Part shown: piece by piece, positions 5,794 to 12,493 of the stretch
Layout: every line of letters begins with the position of its first letter
Position numbering within the stretch: position 1 is the stretch's first letter
Assembly: GCA_964596375.1 (NCBI GenBank)
Contig: CAZQTO010000066.1
Coordinates: 1-12,496, forward strand
Length of the DNA stretch: 12,496 nucleotides
Source: UBA1543 sp964596375
GTDB taxonomy: Bacteria > Pseudomonadota > Zetaproteobacteria > Mariprofundales > Mariprofundaceae
Direction of reading: 5' to 3'
Notes under the pieces: generated by a model
What the model was told of the DNA's origin: nothing
What the model saw: the letters and a program-made list of their open reading frames with translations, nothing else
Database searches by the model: none
Made by a program: the position numbers and the translations under genes

Positions 5794-7713
5794 ATGTCCA
5801 CACCCGTAAGCAAACTGCCATCGCACACGACAGATGCTTTCCCTCAATTGAATGATGTGCCCGGCGGGGCATTTGCGCGCATCCTGTTGCAGGAAAACAT
5901 CATCGGTGAGCGCGAACTGGACAAGGCCTGCCGGGTCCAGAAACGCCTCGGCGACAATAAACTTCTGTCATCCATTTTACTTGAACTGAATCTGATCAGC
6001 GAAGATGACCACCGGCGACTTCTGCGCAAGCACGGCAGGAACTTCCGCTTCGGCGATCTGCAATGCGAAATGGGCCACATCACCCTGGAACAGCTGCGCA
6101 AAGCCATCGCCATCATGAAGCAGAAACCAGGCAAACGCATTGGCGAGATACTTCTGGCGTGCGAGTTCATCAACGAACGGGAGCTGGCGCAGGCGCTTTC
6201 CGATCAGCTCGGCCTGCCGCTGATGCATATCGATCTGGAAATGGTTAATCCGGAAGTGGTGAAGAAACTTGGTAACTCTTTCCTGAAAAAAAACCTGATT
6301 ATCCCTTACGAGGAAAGCGGGGGCGCCGTTTCCGTCATCTGCTCCGACCCGCTGAACAGCGCGGCCATCCGCGAAATTGAGGAGCGCACGGAAAAGAAAG
6401 CGGTGATCGCCATCGGCGTGCGCTCGGTGATCGAAACCCTGATTAACCGCTTGGCACAGGGTGCCGCATCGCGCACTACGAGTGACAATCATGACAGTGT
6501 TTTGGACATCGTGGATGCAATCTTTCTCTCCGCCATCCGCAACCGGGCAAGTGACATCCACATCGAACCACTTTCCGACAGGGTCCGGGTTCGCCTGCGC
6601 ATGGATGGCGTCCTGATTCACCATACCGACATGCATCCCGATCTTGCCCATCGCGTGACCTCGGCCATCAAGGTGATGGCCGAAATGGATATCGCTGATA
6701 CCCGCCGACATCAGGACGGGCGCATGTATCGCGAGATCGGTCATGTACATGTCGATTTCCGTGTTTCCACCTATGTGACCCTGTATGGCGAGAATCTGGT
6801 GATGCGTATTTTGCGCCGCGACGGCGGCCTGAAATCTCTGGAACAGCTGCAAATGAACAAGGCCATGCTGAACCGCTTCAAACACGAAGCGCTGGATGTG
6901 CCCACCGGAGTCATCATCATCACCGGCCCCACCGGCAGCGGAAAAACCACCACGCTGTATGCCGGTGTCGACTATCTCAATCAACCCAACACCAAGATCA
7001 TCACCCTCGAAGATCCTGTGGAGTTTGCCATCGATGGCATCATGCAGTGTTCAGTGGATGTGAAAGCCGGGCGGGACTTCCCCGCCTCACTCAAGGCTGT
7101 GATGCGGCAGGACCCGGACATCATCGTGTTGGGCGAGATTCGCGACAAACTCTCCGCAGAAGTATCGGTGCAGGCCGCACTCACCGGCCACAAGGTGCTA
7201 ACGACCTTCCATACCGAGGATACCATTGGCGGCCTGCTTCGCCTCATCGACATGGGTATCGAAACCTTCCTGATTTCCTCCACGGTGGTCAGCATTCTGG
7301 CCCAGCGTCTGGCGCGCACCATTTGCCCGGACTGCCGTCAGGCCTACCTGCCGGATCCGCGTATCGCCCGCATGATCGGGCTGGATAAAGAGACCCTGAG
7401 CAACCACACCTTCCATCGCGGCGTCGGCTGCGCCAGCTGCAACGGCACCGGCTATTTTGGTCGAACCGCACTATTCGAGCTGCTCGTGCTCAACGATCCG
7501 GTGCGAGAGGCTATTCTGGAGCGCAAAACCTCGCACGAGGTGCGCGATATAAGCTGCGACACAACCAAACTGCTGTCGCTGATGGAAAATGGTATGTACA
7601 AGGTGATGGGGGGCTTAACTACCGTGGAAGAGGTGTATCGCATCACGCCGCGTTCGAATTCAAACCGAACGGTCAGCGAAGTTGTCCGGCTTATTGAGGA
7701 AGATGAATCATGA
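5794..7713 (+). CDS. GspE/PilB/MshE-family secretion-type ATPase, orphan, with fourfold N-terminal repeat
   Basis: A 639-residue hexameric motor ATPase of the type II secretion/type IV pilus class. The C-terminal motor is complete: Walker A GPTGSGKTT (378-386), Asp box ITLEDPVE (403-410), Walker B IIVLGEIRD (443-451), His box TTFHTEDT (470-477), and two zinc-binding pairs, Cys511/514 and Cys546/549, the second in the diagnostic CxxCNGTGYFGR. The N2 region has RLRMDGV and RRHQDGRM. The N-terminal 140 residues form four similar helical units, starting near residues 27, 58, 86 and 116, like MshEN c-di-GMP-binding motifs. AGGAGGT sits just before the ATG. It would power assembly of an appendage at the inner membrane, but no pilin, PilC or secretin gene is in view. 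The final ATGA overlaps the first HDOD gene. Assignment to PilB, MshE or GspE proper is uncertain. Confidence 0.92.
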   Translation: MSTPVSKLPSHTTDAFPQLNDVPGGAFARILLQENIIGERELDKACRVQKRLGDNKLLSSILLELNLISEDDHRRLLRKHGRNFRFGDLQCEMGHITLEQLRKAIAIMKQKPGKRIGEILLACEFINERELAQALSDQLGLPLMHIDLEMVNPEVVKKLGNSFLKKNLIIPYEESGGAVSVICSDPLNSAAIREIEERTEKKAVIAIGVRSVIETLINRLAQGAASRTTSDNHDSVLDIVDAIFLSAIRNRASDIHIEPLSDRVRVRLRMDGVLIHHTDMHPDLAHRVTSAIKVMAEMDIADTRRHQDGRMYREIGHVHVDFRVSTYVTLYGENLVMRILRRDGGLKSLEQLQMNKAMLNRFKHEALDVPTGVIIITGPTGSGKTTTLYAGVDYLNQPNTKIITLEDPVEFAIDGIMQCSVDVKAGRDFPASLKAVMRQDPDIIVLGEIRDKLSAEVSVQAALTGHKVLTTFHTEDTIGGLLRLIDMGIETFLISSTVVSILAQRLARTICPDCRQAYLPDPRIARMIGLDKETLSNHTFHRGVGCASCNGTGYFGRTALFELLVLNDPVREAILERKTSHEVRDISCDTTKLLSLMENGMYKVMGGLTTVEEVYRITPRSNSNRTVSEVVRLIEEDES

Positions 7714-8543
7714 GCATGTCCCATGAAGAACTGGCTCAGGATATCAGGAAGAAGCTGAACGGGAATAATACCAAACTCCCCTCGCTACCCGATACTGTTA
7801 TCAAGATACAGCAACTGATGGCCAGCGAAGATTATTCAATCGCCGAAATATCGAACATCCTGTCCCAGGACAGTGCTTTTGCCACGATAGTGATGCGTCT
7901 GGCTAACAGCACTCACTTCAACAGCACCGGACGCGAAATTCGCAGCATGAATATGGCCATCCAGCGCATCGGTACCACCTCCATATTGAAGCTGCTGATC
8001 AGTGTGGCCAGCCGAATGCTTTTCAATGTCAGCCAGCCCGAACTGCGCAAAATCATCAAGAACAACCAGGAACGTTCGCTTCTTGCAGCGGCTGCTGCAG
8101 AGCAGGTCGCACATGTCACGAAGGCGACCAATTCATCCGACACATTCATGGCCGCCTTGTTGCATGATCAGGGAAACGATGTGCTGGTAGTGATTGCCGC
8201 CGATGAATTACAGAAGTCCCCCTCTGCGGAGCGCGAAGAACTCATCGCCATGTTTCACCGCGAAATGGGTGCGCGCCTGCTGCATAAGTGGGAACTGCCG
8301 GAAGAGTTTGTGCTTGTGGCGCAGCATCATGGGATTGAATCGCCGGACCGACCACGATTGAGTATGCTCGACTGCGTTGATGTCGCCGATGCCATTGTGA
8401 ACAGCTTTGAAAATGAATCAGATGTTGGCATAATCGAACACCCTGCTGCACAGCGGCTGCGGCTGAGCCAGGCCCAGTTGACCGGCATTGCCATCGAGGT
8501 CGAAGACCAGATCGAAGCCTTGCGGCAAGCCTTTGCCGCATGA
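7710..8543 (+). CDS. HDOD-domain protein 1
   Basis: A 277-residue single-domain HDOD protein (HD-related output domain, a non-GYP relative of HD phosphohydrolases used in signalling). The N-terminal LPSLP (23-27) is followed by the helical bundle with MRLANSTHFN and MAIQRIG, then the HD-like core. His152-Asp153 (LLHDQG) and the last-position Asp227 are present, but the first metal histidine is replaced by Arg122, so a working metal site is unlikely. HREMGARLLHKWELP (183-197) is typical. It has no receiver, EAL or PilZ domain. Its ATG overlaps the ATPase stop as ATGA, with GAGGA 9 nt upstream, so the two are translationally coupled. It is a clear paralogue of the next gene, with no gap in alignment through residue 216. 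Function inferred: scaffold or regulator of the ATPase or its signalling. Confidence 0.92.
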   Translation: MSMSHEELAQDIRKKLNGNNTKLPSLPDTVIKIQQLMASEDYSIAEISNILSQDSAFATIVMRLANSTHFNSTGREIRSMNMAIQRIGTTSILKLLISVASRMLFNVSQPELRKIIKNNQERSLLAAAAAEQVAHVTKATNSSDTFMAALLHDQGNDVLVVIAADELQKSPSAEREELIAMFHREMGARLLHKWELPEEFVLVAQHHGIESPDRPRLSMLDCVDVADAIVNSFENESDVGIIEHPAAQRLRLSQAQLTGIAIEVEDQIEALRQAFAA

Positions 8544-8552
8544 GGTTGTGAG

Positions 8553-9410
8553 ATGAGTCTAAGTTCAGAAGAAATCGCCGCCCGAATTCGACAGAAATTC
8601 AATGCCGGAGAGGCCCGCCTGCCTGTATTGCCGGATGCAGTGTTCAAGGTGCGCAACATCATCGCCGACGACAGCAAGGGAAGCATCGACATCGCTCGGG
8701 CTATCGCCGAGAACCCTGCATTCTCCGCCGCCGTGTTGCGCATCGCCAATAGCGCCCGATTCAATCCCTCGCGCCACGAGATACGCAATCTTCCCATGGC
8801 CATTCAGCGCATCGGCTCCCGTCAGGTACTGCAATTATTGCTGGCGATTAGCAGTCGCCTGTATATGCAGGTGAAACAGCCCGAATTGCAGGATGCCATC
8901 CGCCGAAATTTCAACCATTCGCTGGCCGTCGCCGTCGCCGCCCAGCATCTGGCCCAGATGATTCCGCAGGTTTCCCCGGAAGATGCTTTTATCACCGGCT
9001 TGTTGCACAAAATCGGCGTGCCGACTGTCATCTGTGCGGTACCCGACGAGATGATGGCCTGCGATGCGGGCCGCCGCATTGAGATATTGCAGAAGCTGCA
9101 CCGCGAAATGGGCGCGCGCCTGTTCCACTATTGGAATCTTCCCGACATCTTCACCAAGGTCATCCTGCATCAAGGCGTCGAATCGGATGATCGGCCACGC
9201 GATAAGCTGATCGATTTTGTCGATGCCGGTAGCTATATCACCCAGCATCTGGGCCATGAGCCGCTGCTTGATCACGCGCCTGAGCATGTCGATCCGCTGC
9301 AATGCCTTGCCATCAAGCGCCTGGGAGTCAGCGAATCGCATGTCGCGGCCATCGAAATCGAACTGGACGACAGTCTCGAGGAAATGCAGCGGGCCTTTAA
9401 CGGCGGTTGA
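8553..9410 (+). CDS. HDOD-domain protein 2, tandem paralogue
   Basis: A 285-residue HDOD protein that lines up with HDOD protein 1 from end to end: LPVLP at 23-27, LRIANSARFN, MAIQRIG, HREMGARLFHYWNLP (183-197) and an AIEIELDDSLEEMQRAF tail. In the block 182-216 I count 22 of 35 identical residues. The HD site is differently damaged: the first histidine is kept (His122 in FNHSLA), but HD has become His152-Lys153 and the last-position Asp is Ser227. It carries an insertion near 231-248 (HLGHEPLLDHAPEHVD) rich in His and acidic residues. GAGG lies 7 nt before the ATG, only 9 bases after the previous stop. A regulatory, non-enzymatic role is inferred. The pair most likely arose by tandem duplication followed by divergence. 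Confidence 0.92.
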   Translation: MSLSSEEIAARIRQKFNAGEARLPVLPDAVFKVRNIIADDSKGSIDIARAIAENPAFSAAVLRIANSARFNPSRHEIRNLPMAIQRIGSRQVLQLLLAISSRLYMQVKQPELQDAIRRNFNHSLAVAVAAQHLAQMIPQVSPEDAFITGLLHKIGVPTVICAVPDEMMACDAGRRIEILQKLHREMGARLFHYWNLPDIFTKVILHQGVESDDRPRDKLIDFVDAGSYITQHLGHEPLLDHAPEHVDPLQCLAIKRLGVSESHVAAIEIELDDSLEEMQRAFNGG

Positions 9411-9447
9411 AACACGCAGACAACAACTGCCGCAAAGGAGAACAGGA

Positions 9448-10419
9448 ATGAGATCATGGATAGCCGCAGCAATGCGCGGCCAAAAGGGGAGCGCTGCGCA
9501 TCAGCCTTTCGACCTCCCGCTGGGCGAGGGGGAAGGTATGGCAGCTCCCTGCATCAGGCCCATGCCAGCCAGCAAGGAAACCCTTGAGCGCCTGCATCAA
9601 AGCATTGCCACGATGCCAAAGCCATCATGGGTCTGGCATGAAATACAGGCAGCTTTTGCCGAACACGCATCACTGCAGGGCATCGGCCGTATCATCGCCC
9701 AGGACACAGCTCTCTCCGCAGTAATCATCCGCGCAGCCAATTCGCCCGCCTACGGGCTGCTTAAACCGATTGTTGATGTGGAACGGGCCGTGACCCATCT
9801 GGGCAGCAATCTGGTACGCAGCGTTGCTACCCGCCATTGTCTGGATGTCGGCGGATTTCAAAGGCCGGCATTTTTCGACCAGCAGGGACTCTGGCGACAT
9901 GCCATGGCCGTCTCGGCACTGGCTGAAATTATCGCCAAAGATGTGCCGCGCTGTCATGTAGGTGAAGCCGCAACACTTGGTCTTCTGCACGATTTGGGGA
10001 GGATGCTGCTTAACCATGTGCTCAACGCATCCGAGCCCGAGCCCTCCACGGAGCGACTCCATCAGCATGGCTTTCTTCAGTGGGAGTCCGAAGTAGCAGG
10101 CTGCTCCCACATCGAAGCCGGTATGATGCTGGCTCAGGCATGGGAGCTTCCCGAACAACTGATGCAGGCCATTCGCCACCATCATGACCCGGCCTTTGAC
10201 GAGGCAGAAAACGTGCCTGAGGCGGTTCGCAGCGAGGTGTTTGCCGTCTATCTCGCCGACCTGCTGGCCATCCATCTAAAGTTTCCCGGTGGCAACCCCT
10301 GCAAGAGCCTGCCGCATGCCTCCTGGGAATATCTACTGCCCAAGACCACGCTAAGCGGACTCAGTGACAATCAGAAGGTGGGCAAAGCCTTATGGCGGGT
10401 CTATGCCACGGACATGTAG
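9448..10419 (+). CDS. HDOD-domain protein 3, divergent, complete HD residue set
   Basis: A 323-residue protein with an HDOD domain from about residue 44. The first part (MPKPSWVWHEIQAAF, IIRAANSPAYG, VTHLGSNLVRSVA) is followed by an HD core with His151 (LWRHAMAVSALAE), His181-Asp182 (LGLLHDLG), His221 (SHIEAGMMLAQAWELP), the His244-246 run in IRHHHDP and Asp271 (YLADLLA). All four positions of the H-HD-D set are therefore present, unlike its two neighbours, and weak hydrolase or metal binding is possible; most HDOD proteins have no shown activity. The ATG at 9448 has AAAGGAG 7 nt upstream. An alternative ATG at 9538 has GAGGGGG 5 nt upstream and would remove a segment, FDLPLGEGEG, that resembles translated repeat sequence. 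It is only distantly related to HDOD 1 and 2. Gap to HDOD 2 is 37 bp, so same operon. Confidence 0.9.
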   Translation: MRSWIAAAMRGQKGSAAHQPFDLPLGEGEGMAAPCIRPMPASKETLERLHQSIATMPKPSWVWHEIQAAFAEHASLQGIGRIIAQDTALSAVIIRAANSPAYGLLKPIVDVERAVTHLGSNLVRSVATRHCLDVGGFQRPAFFDQQGLWRHAMAVSALAEIIAKDVPRCHVGEAATLGLLHDLGRMLLNHVLNASEPEPSTERLHQHGFLQWESEVAGCSHIEAGMMLAQAWELPEQLMQAIRHHHDPAFDEAENVPEAVRSEVFAVYLADLLAIHLKFPGGNPCKSLPHASWEYLLPKTTLSGLSDNQKVGKALWRVYATDM

Positions 10420-10445
10420 GCGGTACATCCTGTGACAGATGGATA

Positions 10446-10473
10446 CAGATCAATTTGATCAACAACTGATCTG
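10446..10473. terminator. Inverted repeat between the converging HDOD operon and ycgN
   Basis: CAGATCA / TGATCTG, a perfect 7-bp inverted repeat with a 14-nt loop, in the 64-bp gap between two converging genes. The plus strand continues CTTGATTTGAC, moderately T-rich but without a run. It is a plausible but weak shared terminator. Confidence 0.35.
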
Positions 10474-10483
10474 CTTGATTTGA

Positions 10484-10918
10484 CTATCTGTTGGCGGGAT
10501 CGATGATGTGCAGCGGAAGATCTTCTTCATCCACCCCACCTTCGGGAATGCATCGCCCCTGCATCGAAACCCCCGCCCGATGCACCGACTCCGCGTCTCC
10601 GGTCAGCAGCGGATGCCAGCTGAACAGAGGCTTACCCTCATGTCGCAGGCGGTAGGCGCAGGTATCGGGCAGCCATCCATACTGCTCATCCGTGAAAGCA
10701 CGGATATTCATGCATTCGGGAACCTGCTTAATCCTTTGCGCATAATTCGTACATCGGCAGGTATCGGCATCGAATAGCCGGCAGGCGACATCGGTATACA
10801 GCACCTCGCCGCTGTCCTCATCCTCGAACTTGTGCATGCAACACAGCCCGCATCCGTCACAAAGCTGCTCCCACTCATCATCGCTCAGTTCATCAAGCTT
10901 CTTTTCCCGGAAATTCAC
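10484..10918 (-). CDS. ycgN: YcgN/UPF0260 family cysteine-cluster protein (YkgJ domain)
   Basis: A 144-residue protein of the YcgN family (UPF0260), whose E. coli member is about 150 residues. The cysteine cluster CDGCGLCC (20-27) with Cys46, Cys54, Cys56, Cys69 and Cys87 is the signature of the YkgJ zinc/iron-chelating domain. DVACRLFDADTCRC, WLPDTCAYRL and WHPLLTGD are strongly conserved family blocks. The biochemical function of the family is not established; metal or Fe-S binding is inferred from the cysteines. The start is the GTG at 10918, giving MNFREKKLDELSDDEW, which matches where family members begin; no strong ribosome-binding site precedes it, and no ATG, GTG or TTG lies further upstream in frame before the stop near 10994. 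It is downstream of the Bax-like gene in the same direction. Confidence 0.9.
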   Translation of the reverse strand: MNFREKKLDELSDDEWEQLCDGCGLCCMHKFEDEDSGEVLYTDVACRLFDADTCRCTNYAQRIKQVPECMNIRAFTDEQYGWLPDTCAYRLRHEGKPLFSWHPLLTGDAESVHRAGVSMQGRCIPEGGVDEEDLPLHIIDPANR

Positions 10919-11052
10919 AGGCCAATCCCGGCGCAGAGAATATGCCTCAGGGGGACCGTGTTCACGGAGACGGTATAGAAGGTCGACAAGGCCTTATTTT
11001 CCTGTCTTCATTCATGTGTTGTAGCGCTGATAGAAAGACATCCATAATGGCC

Positions 11053-11859
11053 TTAACCCTTTGGCAGCATCAGCGGTCTGTTGCGCCGAATCATCTTGCG
11101 GATGCTCTTCACATAGACAGCACCGAGTTCCGAGTATGAGATAAGCCCGTTGGCCAGCTGCATGGCATCCAATTTCTGGCCGCTACGACGCAGATGCAGG
11201 CGAATGCTGCGTAAACGGCTGTATGCCCGGCCAGTGTTAAGATTATGAATATAGGAGCGCACCGATGCGGCAGCCGAGGCGAAGACCTTTACCTCATGGG
11301 CTGCTCCTTCATTACGTCGCGACGGAACCATGCCGCAACCCTCGCTGTAGCACCATTGGCCGAAAAAATTATTGCCCTGCCGGGCAAAACGTGACGTCCC
11401 CCAGGCGGATTCATTGGCTGCCTGGGCCAGAGCCAGTGGTACAGGAACTGCATCCACCCTCTTAAGCAAACGCGACCAGAAAGATGCATTTGGCTTGCCC
11501 GATAGTGGTACGCGGTACTTCACAGCCAGGGAATGGAGCATCTCCAATTGATCCGGACTGTAGACGGATGTCTGCTGACTCAACTCCAGCACCTTGCTGC
11601 GCAAGGCCAGAATGCGCTTGTTTTCAGCCTGCACCACCGGCCGTAACTTGGCGAAAAAGCGCATTTTTTTGGTCTGGACGTCCACCACGCCAATCGGAGC
11701 AACAACCTTTTTCTCCGGAACAGCCACCTCGACCGGTCTCTCCATGGCCTTCTCGGCCGGGGCATGCATCGCTGCCTTGGGCGCACAGGCGGACAGGATT
11801 ACGACCGGGAGCAGGGCAATGGGAAACCGTACTAAAGAAAACAATTGCATAGGCCGCAT
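11053..11859 (-). CDS. bax: Bax-like beta-N-acetylglucosaminidase lipoprotein
   Basis: A 268-residue secreted lipoprotein with a C-terminal glucosaminidase (GH73-like) domain as in E. coli Bax, acting on peptidoglycan glycan strands in the periplasm. The signal peptide has a hydrophobic core (FPIALLPVVIL) and a lipobox LSAC ending at Cys25. The next residue is Ala, not Asp, so outer-membrane sorting is expected by the +2 rule. A proline/charged linker and a short helical stretch (66-110) precede the catalytic region: PLALAQAANESAWGTSRFARQGNNFFGQWC (141-170) with catalytic Glu150, then SVRSYIHNLNTGRAYSRLR (199-217). Alternative ATG codons exist at 11850 (same frame, three residues later) and the frame is open to 11961, but the upstream part overlaps the YbaK-domain gene. 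It lies 40 bp after that gene in the same direction, so they are likely co-transcribed. Confidence 0.9.
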   Translation of the reverse strand: MRPMQLFSLVRFPIALLPVVILSACAPKAAMHAPAEKAMERPVEVAVPEKKVVAPIGVVDVQTKKMRFFAKLRPVVQAENKRILALRSKVLELSQQTSVYSPDQLEMLHSLAVKYRVPLSGKPNASFWSRLLKRVDAVPVPLALAQAANESAWGTSRFARQGNNFFGQWCYSEGCGMVPSRRNEGAAHEVKVFASAAASVRSYIHNLNTGRAYSRLRSIRLHLRRSGQKLDAMQLANGLISYSELGAVYVKSIRKMIRRNRPLMLPKG

Positions 11860-11899
11860 AGTAGCGGCATTTGCACGCAGCCGCACATGCAGATGGATG

Positions 11900-12364
11900 T
11901 TAATGGGCAAAACGAAGTTGTTTCGCGCCTCGCAGCAGGGTCTGGAAATCGGTGCCGCCAACCCGAATCAGTTCCACATGATCGCCCGCTTCAAAATAGA
12001 TATCGGGCTCATCGCATAGCCGGGTGTCGAGCACCACCTCGATCTCGTAGGCAACGCCAATGGGAGGAATGGCGCCCGTATCGCAATCAGGAAAAAGTTG
12101 GACAATGTCCTCTTCCTTCACCAGTTCAAGATCCCGATCAGACAGCGCATTGAGTGTATCAAGCTCAATATGCAGAGGGGAAGGCAGGACTGCCAGCAGG
12201 TATCCAATCCCATCGCGTAAAAGCACACCCTTGGCAAGGCGCAGACCGGAAACATGCGCTACCTGTGCGATTTTTTGACTGGATGTAGAGAAGGGATGTT
12301 TAACGGTTTCGTAAGCGATACCGGAACTGTCGAGATAACGCCTGAGTGTATTGGAAATTGCCAT
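11900..12364 (-). CDS. YbaK/prolyl-tRNA deacylase-domain protein
   Basis: A 154-residue stand-alone YbaK/ProX-type editing domain. Family members hydrolyse mischarged aminoacyl-tRNAs such as Cys- or Ala-tRNA(Pro). The conserved Lys45 lies in RLAKGVLLRDG (42-52), the GAIPPIG loop (97-103) matches the family G-x-P-P turn, and DIYFEAGDHVELIRVGG (121-137) is the usual C-terminal block. Which mischarged tRNA it edits, or whether it edits at all, cannot be told. The ATG at 12364 has a perfect AGGAGG 6 nt upstream, and an extended -10 promoter lies about 20 bp further. It is the first visible gene of the minus-strand cluster YbaK-domain gene, bax, ycgN. Confidence 0.92.
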   Translation of the reverse strand: MAISNTLRRYLDSSGIAYETVKHPFSTSSQKIAQVAHVSGLRLAKGVLLRDGIGYLLAVLPSPLHIELDTLNALSDRDLELVKEEDIVQLFPDCDTGAIPPIGVAYEIEVVLDTRLCDEPDIYFEAGDHVELIRVGGTDFQTLLRGAKQLRFAH

Positions 12365-12390
12365 GACAATCCTCCTGTATGCACTAGTCC

Positions 12391-12399
12391 ATTATAGCA
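12391..12399 (-). promoter_or_regulatory. Extended -10 promoter of the YbaK-domain gene cluster
   Basis: The minus strand reads TGC-TATAAT, a perfect -10 hexamer with the extended TGN element, after an AT-rich spacer (AATTTT). No good -35 is seen, which extended -10 promoters tolerate. Transcription would start near 12384, giving a leader of about 20 nt that includes the AGGAGG site. Confidence 0.7.
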
Positions 12400-12444
12400 A
12401 AAATTCGCCGCACCTGTTTCGGGCCGGAGAAGACACCCGCTTAA

Positions 12445-12471
12445 GGATGCTCTGAGAAACTCAGAGTATCC
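12445..12471. repeat. 12-bp stem-loop upstream of the YbaK-domain gene promoter
   Basis: Arms 12445-12456 and 12460-12471 pair over 12 positions around a 3-nt AAA loop; the core CTCTGAG/CTCAGAG is perfect and the single non-Watson-Crick pair is G-T, that is G-U on the plus strand. It lies upstream of the cluster promoter and so belongs to something at the right edge, perhaps a terminator or a structured RNA end. Confidence 0.6.
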
Positions 12472-12473
12472 GT

Positions 12474-12493
12474 GCGGCCCATGGACGGGCCGC
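12474..12493. repeat. GC-rich hairpin at right edge
   Basis: Perfect 7-bp inverted repeat GCGGCCC / GGGCCGC with a 6-nt loop, two bases after the previous stem-loop. The window ends three bases later, so its partner gene or RNA cannot be seen. Confidence 0.55.

Noticed and set aside
5493..5828. 112-codon 5' extension of trhO
   Set aside because: It would overlap the divergent ATPase gene and its sigma-54 promoter, and the family begins near the ATG at 5492, which has its own GGAG.
5977..6984. 335-codon minus-strand reading frame
   Set aside because: It is wholly inside the ATPase gene in antisense, with His/Gln/Asp-rich composition typical of a shadow frame.
9670..10275. 201-codon minus-strand reading frame inside HDOD 3
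   Set aside because: Antisense shadow of a gene with clear domain motifs; it has no family resemblance of its own.
11860..11961. 34-codon 5' extension of the Bax-like protein
   Set aside because: It would bury the signal peptide and lipobox inside the protein and overlap the YbaK-domain gene.
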